This document shows positions 1 to 5,007 of a stretch of DNA of 5,007 nt, piece after piece. The position numbers were made by a program, and so were the translations under genes. The stretch is from positions 1 through 5,007 of the forward strand of contig JAOZLI010000202.1 in NCBI GenBank assembly GCA_029934915.1, in the 5' to 3' direction. The notes under the pieces were generated by a model. It ran no database searches. It saw nothing but the letters and a program-made list of their open reading frames with translations, and was not told the DNA's origin. The stretch comes from Desulfocapsa sp. GTDB lineage: Bacteria > Desulfobacterota > Desulfobulbia > Desulfobulbales > Desulfocapsaceae. Positions within the stretch are counted from its first letter, which is position 1, and each line of letters opens with the position of its first letter.

Positions 1-684
1 TCTACGACGTGGGTAGGTAGCAGAAGGGCTATACTTTTTCTTATTTTTTTTCTTTGCAGCCATGGCTTTTTCTATGGATGAGAGGACTTCAGGAGGTGGC
101 GGAGTAACCTTTCTCTTTTTAAAAGAGAGCGTTTTACCAGTTGCAACACCTGCTGCACTCTTTGCCTCTTCCATACGTAGAATTTCATCTTTTCCATCTA
201 CGGTGAGGATCACTTCCCCCCGACTCACTTTCTTAATGATGGCCTTACCAATGGCATCACCTTTATAGTAAAGTTCCTGCTTATTCGTCGAACGATCCTG
301 AATTATTGCTCGCTGCGCATTATCAGCACCACCTATCGTACCACGCAGAACAAGCTTCAATTTGGTCTCTTTTATAGGCTCAGGTGGAAGCTCAACTTTC
401 TTCTCCACTGGCTTTGCTTTCGGTTGTACTTTCCCAAAAAGACTCCGCTGATTGATAATAGCATAGTCCTCTTTTGGCTGTGCCTTATTCTTTTGAGCAG
501 AAGGCACAGCTTGTTTACCGGCTGTTGCAGAAGCCCCCTTCTGAAGCGTTTGGGGAGCAACTCCAGAAGTCCTCTCTGGTACAGCAAGAAAACTGCCAAG
601 TTTTCTACAGAGAAGCTCGCCGCCCCCGACAGTTAGCAGAGTGACAATTATAAATGATGCTATAATAAATGAACGGCTCAGCAT
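1..684 (-). CDS. gspC: Type II secretion system protein GspC (3' end beyond window)
   Basis: Reading leftwards from ATG at 684-682, the frame stays open for 228 codons to the window edge, so the C-terminus is missing. Residues about 5-20 are a single hydrophobic anchor (FIIASFIIVTLL), giving the N-in, C-periplasmic topology of GspC. A low-complexity linker rich in Ala, Lys and Pro follows. At 78-85 is NQRSLFGK, matching the N-x-LFG element typical of GspC/PulC. Residues about 108-171 (LKLVLRGTIGG through VDGKDEILRM) form the beta-rich homology region that contacts the N0 domain of the secretin GspD. The visible end (184-228) is very basic, with a PPPP run at 195-198; a C-terminal PDZ domain, common in the family, would lie past the edge. 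The start lies 8 nt after the gspN stop, with only a weak ribosome site, suggesting coupled translation. gspD is the expected next gene, but this is inference. Confidence 0.9.
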   Translation of the reverse strand, partial: MLSRSFIIASFIIVTLLTVGGGELLCRKLGSFLAVPERTSGVAPQTLQKGASATAGKQAVPSAQKNKAQPKEDYAIINQRSLFGKVQPKAKPVEKKVELPPEPIKETKLKLVLRGTIGGADNAQRAIIQDRSTNKQELYYKGDAIGKAIIKKVSRGEVILTVDGKDEILRMEEAKSAAGVATGKTLSFKKRKVTPPPPEVLSSIEKAMAAKKKNKKKYSPSATYPRRR

Positions 685-692
685 ACTCAGAC

Positions 693-1580
693 TCAGGGCT
701 CAAATGTGAAAATTGGTTTTTGAACCGTACCTTTTAACACAAAGGGTAACGCGCCACGTTTACGTTTCTTTTGCAGTTGAATCACCATCTCCTGCGCCTC
801 CTTATTTCCTTTTAGAAGATCCGGCAGAGGTTCCAGATTCCCGACAAAAGAAAGTCTGGTATCTTGCAGGCTCGATTGCATGGTCACGGTTCCGGAAAAA
901 TTTCCATCAAGCTCCCTGCCGTGAAACTTACCCTTTTGGCATTCCAGGATATTGTTTTTAAAATCCAGCTCCATGCTGAACTTCTTCAAGTCTATACTCT
1001 CCAGTGAAAGAATGGGTACAAGCAAAGGAAACTTACCTTGTTTAAGCGTAAAACGTCCTTTACCGTCAGTTAGTAATTTGCCACCCTGCAGCACTCCATG
1101 AAAGATCCCTTCACCATCAATGGTGCCACGTATCTCACGCTTTGCCGCGCGGGCAAGAACAGGAATTTTTGCTGGATCAAGATTTTTAATTTTTATTTTT
1201 TCCAGCACAAATTCTTTGTTATCAGAGTCAATCGTTAGCTGTAAACTATGAGTTCCTCCAAAGCCGTCAAATTTGAGACCAAACTGTGACCCAACATTTT
1301 TAAGACTGGGACTTAGACGAATATTACGAAGAGTAAAAAGCTCCTGTTGCTGTTCATCGTTAAAACGGACACTTTTCACAGCAACGCTGAAGGGAAAGCC
1401 ATAGCCAATCCCTGCTACCTTACATTGGCTGCCCTTTACAAGTTCCTCAATTTTAACTTCACAAAACCTCTCGACCTTCTCGGTGGGAAAACGAAACCAG
1501 AGTACCCCCACAGTCAAAATCACCCCATACACAAACAATGTACAGAAAAAGAGTATCTTGCTTTCAAAAATCCTCATCAC
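693..1580 (-). CDS. gspN: Type II secretion system protein GspN, AsmA-like
   Basis: A 295-residue protein with a membrane anchor at residues about 8-28 (ILFFCTLFVYGVILTVGVLW) and a periplasmic body made almost wholly of predicted beta strands with repeated short amphipathic segments. The second half carries the AsmA/GspN-like pattern: GTIDGEGIFHG (152-162), LTDGKGRFTLKQGKF (170-184), FKNNILECQKGKFHGRELDG (207-226), then FVLKGTVQKPIFTFEP at the C-terminus. This fits the GspN family, an accessory T2SS component of uncertain role found in only some systems. Length is normal for the family. The start is GTG at 1580, or the adjacent ATG at 1577, which shares one base with the gspM stop TGA. No strong ribosome site is seen, so translational coupling to gspM is likely. 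Periplasmic cysteines at 40, 53 and 214 are visible. Its position between gspM and gspC makes the T2SS assignment more secure than sequence alone would. Confidence 0.85.
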   Translation of the reverse strand: MMRIFESKILFFCTLFVYGVILTVGVLWFRFPTEKVERFCEVKIEELVKGSQCKVAGIGYGFPFSVAVKSVRFNDEQQQELFTLRNIRLSPSLKNVGSQFGLKFDGFGGTHSLQLTIDSDNKEFVLEKIKIKNLDPAKIPVLARAAKREIRGTIDGEGIFHGVLQGGKLLTDGKGRFTLKQGKFPLLVPILSLESIDLKKFSMELDFKNNILECQKGKFHGRELDGNFSGTVTMQSSLQDTRLSFVGNLEPLPDLLKGNKEAQEMVIQLQKKRKRGALPFVLKGTVQKPIFTFEP

Positions 1581-2161
1581 ACACCACCGTCTTTCAGGCG
1601 AAAGGTGAGAACCTGAAGAACCGCATTCAAGTAGCCAGCCTCTTTTCCATGATCTTTGATGGAGAGCCGGTTAATATAAATCACATTTTCTTCCGACTCA
1701 AGCCTCTCCAGGAAGGCAACAAGATTTGCAGTGGTAATTTCCTGAAGTTTCATATCCACTCGCGATTCCTGCAAAACACCTTCCCGCTCAACCTCACTGG
1801 GTTTCATATACTTAATATTTTTCTTAACCCTGGTTTTTGCAGCCTGCTGTTCTATAAATGAAAAAAGAGTAAAACCCTTAGGGCGTCTTCCAATGCGTGA
1901 CTTAATATCCGTGGATTGTGTCTGCAGCAAACTATATTCCTGCTGCATCTTTCTTATTTCCTGTAACTGGGCTTCTTTTTTCACCAGTGATTTCTGTAAA
2001 TCTGTCCTGTTTGTAAGCAATGGCGCAAAAAAGAGAGTATACAACAAAAAGACAAACACAAAAGCCCCAAGCCCTGCCACCATCATCTTTTCACGCCTGT
2101 CCAGGCGCTGCCAACCAGACTTTTCTAAAAGAGGCTGCAAAACAGAAGAAATATTTTTCAT
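1577..2161 (-). CDS. gspM: Type II secretion system protein GspM
   Basis: A 194-residue bitopic membrane protein. A short cytoplasmic N-terminus with a basic stretch (DRREK, 21-25) precedes one membrane helix at about 26-48 (MMVAGLGAFVFVFLLYTLFF). A Lys/Glu/Gln-rich coiled coil covers about 52-88. The motif KGFTLFSFIEQQAAK (95-109) opens the periplasmic part; the rest (about 112-190) shows the alpha/beta alternation of the ferredoxin-like GspM domain, with TTANLVAFLERLESEENVIY as its central helix and turn. GspM stabilises GspL and with it forms the part of the inner-membrane platform that responds to the GspE ATPase. Length and architecture are typical. The start ATG overlaps the gspL stop as ATGA (2161-2158), and a GAGG ribosome site lies 7 nt upstream inside the last gspL codons. 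GspM is poorly conserved, so the call rests on architecture and on its place directly after gspL. Confidence 0.88.
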   Translation of the reverse strand: MKNISSVLQPLLEKSGWQRLDRREKMMVAGLGAFVFVFLLYTLFFAPLLTNRTDLQKSLVKKEAQLQEIRKMQQEYSLLQTQSTDIKSRIGRRPKGFTLFSFIEQQAAKTRVKKNIKYMKPSEVEREGVLQESRVDMKLQEITTANLVAFLERLESEENVIYINRLSIKDHGKEAGYLNAVLQVLTFRLKDGGV

Positions 2162-3672
2162 TCTTGAGCCTCTCCCATATCGAGCGTTAATTCAAAACGA
2201 ATATTGTTATTTTTAGGATCCTGGTTGGTTGAGTTAATAGTAACCGCAAGGATTTCGACCGATTTATCCAGGTTTTTCTTGATGGAATCAACACTGTTAA
2301 AATTATCGGTTACGCCAATCAGACGTATCCCTTTCTCATCGTACACCAAACGAGTGAGTAAAACATCAAGGGACGGCGGGATGTGCGAGGATATCTCACG
2401 CAGGACATGGAGTGCGGTAAAGGGTAAAACCGTCCCTTCATCTTCGCCGGATGAAAATTGTGCTCCATTAATGGCCACCTGTAATTGCTGTATGGGATCA
2501 ACGATACGTGTTACATCGGGTAAGGTTTCTTGAAAAACAGTAATGATATCTGCTGCCAGCCCATTCTGTTTTTTCTTCATTAGTGAGTTATCATAAACAA
2601 GCCAGGAGGTTGATGCGACAAAGGCAAGAGCTAAACACAGGGCCAGCCCCTTTCCCAGCAAACGATACCTGGCCATGGGGTCCGTGAGAGAAAAGCCTTC
2701 TTTACAAAAATCAAACTCTGGTATAATTTTATCGCTGTATGCGCCAAGACTAAAGCAGGAGGTAAGATACTCGGCATGCTGTCCTGTTTTTCCGGGAAGA
2801 TTTGCAGAAACAGGAAGAATTCCACCACGACCACAAACAAAACATGGCATTTCAAATGCCTCGTCGAGCCATGATCTGGCATTTGGCATTATCCCTCCAC
2901 TCCCCTCCACGTAAATGGAGACCTTAGCAAGATCTGTAACAGCAGCCAGTGGTGCCAGAGTCTGTTTTACCGCAACTGCAAGATTCCTATAGGCGTCACT
3001 TGTCGTTTTTAATCCCTGTACGACCAACTCTCCACTTTCTTTGTCAAAAACAAAGCCCGTGAATTCTTCCGCGTCACTGTCAAACAGTTCAAAGGGAAGA
3101 GGTCTTACCAGTTGCAAAACGCCACCGGCAATGAGAAAAAGTGCTGCATCATTCGTTCGTAGAGACAGAAAGAGAAACGTTTCAGGGGGCTGCCCGTTGG
3201 CAAAAATTCCACTGATGGAGGGTTGGCCGGAAAGTGTAATCCGTTCGAAAAAGATACCAACATCCTGAAAGGCGGCATGCCACTGGCTCAAACGCTCCCG
3301 TTCAAGCATAGCAGCTATAATTTCCACATCTTTTCCACTACCCGGGGTAACATGCGTATCAATCAGCAGGGTACCAATATCTTGTATGATACTCTCGTCA
3401 AGCTCAAAGGGAAGAATCTTCTCGATAGATTTACGATCAGAAAACGGCAGGCTGAGATTACGAAAAAGAAGGAAAGACGCACCGAAAGACAAAGAGGCCC
3501 TGCAATTACTGCAATCAATATTAGCAACCAGTTCAGTAACAACCTCTTCAGGAGCTTTCCCACCAGTCACCACAATGGTGGACGCAACAACGCCCTGGGA
3601 TTTGCTTCCATCAAAAAGAACAGCTGTTAACAGATCACTCTGCAGATCGATACAAAGATTACTCTTCATCAC
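2158..3672 (-). CDS. gspL: Type II secretion system protein GspL
   Basis: A 504-residue protein with the GspL architecture. Residues 1 to about 335 are a cytoplasmic actin-like (ASKHA/PilM-type) domain: a first strand CIDLQSDLLTAVLF (7-20), the family signature LPFSDRKSIEKILPFELDE (75-93), an adenosine-motif-like IYVEGSGGIMP (253-263), and near its end FSLGAYSDKI (307-316) with FDFCKEGFSL (320-329), matching the usual GLAL...FNFRKGEF segment. One membrane helix spans about 338-360 (LLGKGLALCLALAFVASTSW). The periplasmic part contains helix HVLREISSHIPPSLDVLLTR (422-441) and a ferredoxin-like domain to the end. GspL recruits the ATPase GspE through its cytoplasmic domain and pairs with GspM. 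The start is GTG at 3672 or the adjacent ATG at 3669, overlapping the 3' end of gspI by 14 or 11 nt with only a weak ribosome site. Two CxxC pairs (54/57, 277/280) are unusual. A fused PilM/PilN-like type IV pilus protein is the alternative, disfavoured by gspM, gspN and gspC next door. Confidence 0.93.
   Translation of the reverse strand: MMKSNLCIDLQSDLLTAVLFDGSKSQGVVASTIVVTGGKAPEEVVTELVANIDCSNCRASLSFGASFLLFRNLSLPFSDRKSIEKILPFELDESIIQDIGTLLIDTHVTPGSGKDVEIIAAMLERERLSQWHAAFQDVGIFFERITLSGQPSISGIFANGQPPETFLFLSLRTNDAALFLIAGGVLQLVRPLPFELFDSDAEEFTGFVFDKESGELVVQGLKTTSDAYRNLAVAVKQTLAPLAAVTDLAKVSIYVEGSGGIMPNARSWLDEAFEMPCFVCGRGGILPVSANLPGKTGQHAEYLTSCFSLGAYSDKIIPEFDFCKEGFSLTDPMARYRLLGKGLALCLALAFVASTSWLVYDNSLMKKKQNGLAADIITVFQETLPDVTRIVDPIQQLQVAINGAQFSSGEDEGTVLPFTALHVLREISSHIPPSLDVLLTRLVYDEKGIRLIGVTDNFNSVDSIKKNLDKSVEILAVTINSTNQDPKNNNIRFELTLDMGEAQE
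2169..2176 (-). promoter_or_regulatory. Ribosome binding site of gspM inside the gspL 3' end
   Basis: The minus strand reads GGGAGAGG, with GAGG ending seven bases before the gspM ATG (2161-2159). It is embedded in gspL codons for Gly-Glu-Ala near the C-terminus. Together with the ATGA stop/start overlap, it suggests gspM has its own initiation site and is also coupled to gspL, keeping the two partner proteins in balance. Confidence 0.6.
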
Positions 3673-4117
3673 TCACATTTTGTCTGTAGGTCTCAAGCTG
3701 GTAGGTAAAAAAATCATCTTCTCCCCAGCGGACAATCATTGTTAAATGCCAAAATTGCTGATCAAGTTTCTCCAGGATTTCTGATTCTTCAAAAAACACC
3801 TCTTCCACCTGCAACTCCCAGCGAAATCCTGCAAAATCATCCTCAAAATCGCCCTCACTGGAGATAAATTCTTCTGTCAGCGTCAACTCTGCCAGTTGTT
3901 TTCTGGCAAGTAACGGTGCCTGAATGTAAAACCTGCTTTCCGTTGCCAACCGCACACTTGCAGATTGAGAACCAAAAAGACTGGTAAGAGCAATGGCAAG
4001 CACTGCCACTGCAATCATCACTTCAAGGAGGGTAAAGCCCTTCTCTGAACCTGAGCCACGTTCACAAGAAGTCAATCCAGACAACAAGGTATGTAAACGT
4101 TTACTAGTCAAAACCAA
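3659..4117 (-). CDS. gspI: Type II secretion minor pseudopilin GspI
   Basis: A 152-residue minor pseudopilin. The prepilin peptidase site is K26-G27|F28-T-L-L-E32-V, with Glu at mature position +5, followed by the hydrophobic helix MIAVAVLAIALTSLFGSQSA (34-53) used for membrane anchoring and filament packing. After it, SVRLATESRFYIQAPLLARK (55-73) and QLAEL (74-78) give the A-x-x-LA-x-x-x-LAEL pattern typical of GspI. The C-terminal half is strongly acidic, with FRWELQVEE (98-106) and FWHLTMIVRW (122-131) resembling the strands of the GspI globular domain. GspI acts in the tip complex with GspJ and GspK, neither of which is encoded next to it here. No ATG exists before Met34 in the helix, so the start is non-ATG: TTG at 4117 has the best ribosome site (AAGGAAG, 6 nt spacer) but gives a long 27-residue leader. 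TTG at codon 15 would give 13. It overlaps gspH by 14 nt and gspL by 11-14 nt. Confidence 0.9.
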   Translation of the reverse strand: MVLTSKRLHTLLSGLTSCERGSGSEKGFTLLEVMIAVAVLAIALTSLFGSQSASVRLATESRFYIQAPLLARKQLAELTLTEEFISSEGDFEDDFAGFRWELQVEEVFFEESEILEKLDQQFWHLTMIVRWGEDDFFTYQLETYRQNVSDEE

Positions 4118-4628
4118 GAAACTCTTCCTTTACAGCAATATCAAAGAAAAACGGCATAATCAGCAAATAGAGGGTTTCATTATCCTCATCGCTGAGACGA
4201 ATAAAAGTCTTATCCATATAGCCCTGTTTTGAAACCCACAATCCATCTTTCAAAGGATCATAATCATCCCCGCCTCCGGCTTGAGAAATTTCTTCAATCC
4301 TTATGCCCTCCGGAAGCAGAATTTGAGATCGCACAGAGACCGTTCCATCTGTTTCCTCAGTATTTTCTTCACCATCCAGACTCTCCCGATCAGGGACAGC
4401 CTCGTACCAGATTTTCCGTTCAGAAAGATCAAAGGAAATAAGTTGCGGTACACCATCTCTTGCAGCCCGGCCCCTGGCACTGGTAAGAAGAGAAATTACT
4501 TTCCGCGAACCAGCAGCAAGCTGATCAGTAAGCAGTGAACTTCTAAGAGTGGGAATACTGATAGCAAGACTAATAGTGATAAGTAAACAGACTATAAGCA
4601 ACTCAAGGAGAGTAAAGCCACGCTGCAT
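4104..4628 (-). CDS. gspH: Type II secretion minor pseudopilin GspH
   Basis: A 174-residue type IV pilin-like protein with a very short leader, MQRG|FTLLELLIV: cleavage after Gly4, methylated Phe as mature residue 1, and Glu9 at mature +5. The hydrophobic helix continues to about residue 25. The stretch DQLAAGSRKVISLLTSARGR (35-54), followed by AARDGVPQLISFD (55-67), matches the A-x-x-L...ARxxA...G segment common to GspH/FimT-type pseudopilins. The rest is a beta-rich globular domain interrupted by an acidic loop (about 80-95, including DGEENTEETDG) and a Gly/Asp loop (118-129). Length is ordinary for GspH. GspH is a minor pseudopilin thought to join the tip complex to the GspG shaft. ATG at 4628 lies 7 nt after the gspG stop; only a weak GAG ribosome-like element precedes it, so reinitiation after gspG is likely. 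Position between gspG and gspI supports GspH over a generic pilin-like protein. Confidence 0.88.
   Translation of the reverse strand: MQRGFTLLELLIVCLLITISLAISIPTLRSSLLTDQLAAGSRKVISLLTSARGRAARDGVPQLISFDLSERKIWYEAVPDRESLDGEENTEETDGTVSVRSQILLPEGIRIEEISQAGGGDDYDPLKDGLWVSKQGYMDKTFIRLSDEDNETLYLLIMPFFFDIAVKEEFLGFD
4124..4130 (-). promoter_or_regulatory. Ribosome binding site that selects the TTG start of gspI
   Basis: Read on the minus strand this is AAGGAAG, close to the consensus AAGGAGG. It is separated by six bases (AGTTTC) from TTG at 4117-4115. It lies within the last codons of gspH and is among the best Shine-Dalgarno matches in the window. Since no ATG is available before the transmembrane helix of GspI, it is the main evidence for the TTG start and the 27-residue leader. 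Confidence 0.65.
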
Positions 4629-4635
4629 ACAGAAA

Positions 4636-5007
4636 CTACTCTATTTCCCAGTTTTTAACATCAGCGTCAGGTCCCTCTCCGCCGGACTCACCATCTGTGC
4701 CATAGGAAATAATATCATAATCAGAATGCGTTCCGGGGCTGAGATAAATATATTCATTCTCCCACGGATCCTTAGGCAGCTTTTTCATATAGCCGCCTTC
4801 ACGCCATTTCTTCGGTATTTTCCCACTGCTGGGTGCCTCAACAAGAGCCTGTAATCCCTGGTCTGTGCTGGGATACACTCCACTATCCAGACGATACATC
4901 TCCAATGCTGAGCCAATGGCACCCATCTGCGCCTCAGCCATTGTGCGCTTGGCCTCATCTGGACGTCCCATAATTCTAGGCCCCACATACCCTGCCAGGA
5001 TACCAAT
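4636..5007 (-). CDS. gspG: Type II secretion major pseudopilin GspG (5' end beyond window)
   Basis: The frame is open from the right edge to TAG at 4638-4636, giving 123 visible residues and lacking the leader and the start of the N-terminal helix. The first residues, IGILAGYVGPRIMGRPDEAK, are the end of that helix and the strongly conserved GspG segment after it. Then follow ALEMYRLDSGVYPSTDQGLQ (34-53), GGYMKKLPKDPWENEYIYLS (71-90), and SYGTDGESGGEGPDADVKNW (101-120), the C-terminal region that in studied GspG proteins contributes the structural calcium site through its acidic residues. GspG polymerises into the pseudopilus that pushes substrate through the secretin. The GTG at 4986 is an internal Val codon and not the true start. 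An oddity is Glu where the motif PWGN normally has Gly (residue 83 of the visible part). gspF and gspE often lie upstream of gspG, but that region is out of view. Confidence 0.96.
   Translation of the reverse strand: MGILAGYVGPRIMGRPDEAKRTMAEAQMGAIGSALEMYRLDSGVYPSTDQGLQALVEAPSSGKIPKKWREGGYMKKLPKDPWENEYIYLSPGTHSDYDIISYGTDGESGGEGPDADVKNWEIE

Noticed and set aside
62..268. A 68-codon plus-strand open frame near the left edge
   Set aside because: It is antisense to the homology region and linker of gspC. The gspC reading frame is continuous through it and matches the family.
661..670. A tataataaat stretch resembling a -10 promoter box
   Set aside because: It lies over the first codons of gspC, within its membrane anchor. 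I could not identify a matching -35 element on either strand, and gspC is tightly coupled to gspN.
1538..2216. Two 107-codon plus-strand open frames (1538-1861 and 1893-2216)
   Set aside because: They are antisense to gspM and its junctions and have no motif or good ribosome site. The translations look like reverse-strand shadows.
3223..3630. A 135-codon plus-strand open frame, plus a 119-codon one at 3386-3745
   Set aside because: Both lie antisense inside gspL and the gspI 3' end, which have clear family motifs. Their translations are low-quality Lys/Arg/Ser-rich sequences with no recognisable domain.
2158..3672. Possibility that the 504-residue gene is a fused PilM-PilN of a type IV pilus
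   Set aside because: The LPFSDRK...LPFELDE signature, the single mid-protein membrane helix and the neighbours gspM, gspN, gspC and gspG fit GspL better.
4984..4986. GTG as a possible gspG start
   Set aside because: The frame is open upstream and encodes IGILAGY, the end of the conserved pilin helix. A start here would remove the leader and helix, so it is an internal Val codon.

Overview
The window is a piece of one leftward (minus-strand) operon encoding the inner-membrane platform and pseudopilus of a type II secretion system (T2SS). In transcription order, from right to left, it holds gspG (5' end missing), gspH, gspI, gspL, gspM, gspN and gspC (3' end missing). Nearly every base is coding. 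Four of the six junctions overlap (gspH/I, I/L, L/M, M/N), and the other two have gaps of only 7 and 8 nt. No RNA gene, mobile element, repeat array, CRISPR, terminator or convincing internal promoter is visible, and there is no non-coding stretch longer than about 10 bases.

Organism: the gene order (G-H-I...L-M-N-C, with an AsmA-like gspN between gspM and gspC, and gspC late rather than first) recalls T2SS operons of the former Deltaproteobacteria (Desulfobacterota). By eye the base composition is moderate, somewhat AT-leaning. A Desulfobulbales-like marine sulfate- or sulfur-metabolising bacterium is a reasonable guess. This rests on gene order and protein style, not on a database match.

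Layout: 5007-4636 is the major pseudopilin GspG, entered just inside its N-terminal helix. 4628-4104 (GspH) and 4117-3659 (GspI) are minor pseudopilins with clear prepilin peptidase sites. 3672-2158 is GspL, an actin-like cytoplasmic domain joined by one membrane helix to a periplasmic domain. 2161-1577 is GspM. 1580-693 is GspN. 684-1 is GspC, with its N-terminal membrane anchor and homology region; it continues beyond the left edge.

Working together: GspL and GspM normally couple the assembly ATPase GspE to pseudopilus growth, GspG forms the pseudopilus shaft, GspH and GspI belong to its tip, and GspC links the platform to the outer-membrane secretin GspD. The most notable point is what is absent: the tip genes gspJ and gspK, usually between gspI and gspL, are missing, and the gspI/gspL overlap leaves no room for remnants. 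Smaller points are an A8 tract in gspC where a one-base slip would give an immediate stop, two CxxC pairs in GspL, a TTG start with a long leader for GspI, and a substitution in a normally conserved GspG motif. I see no clearly new biological system here.
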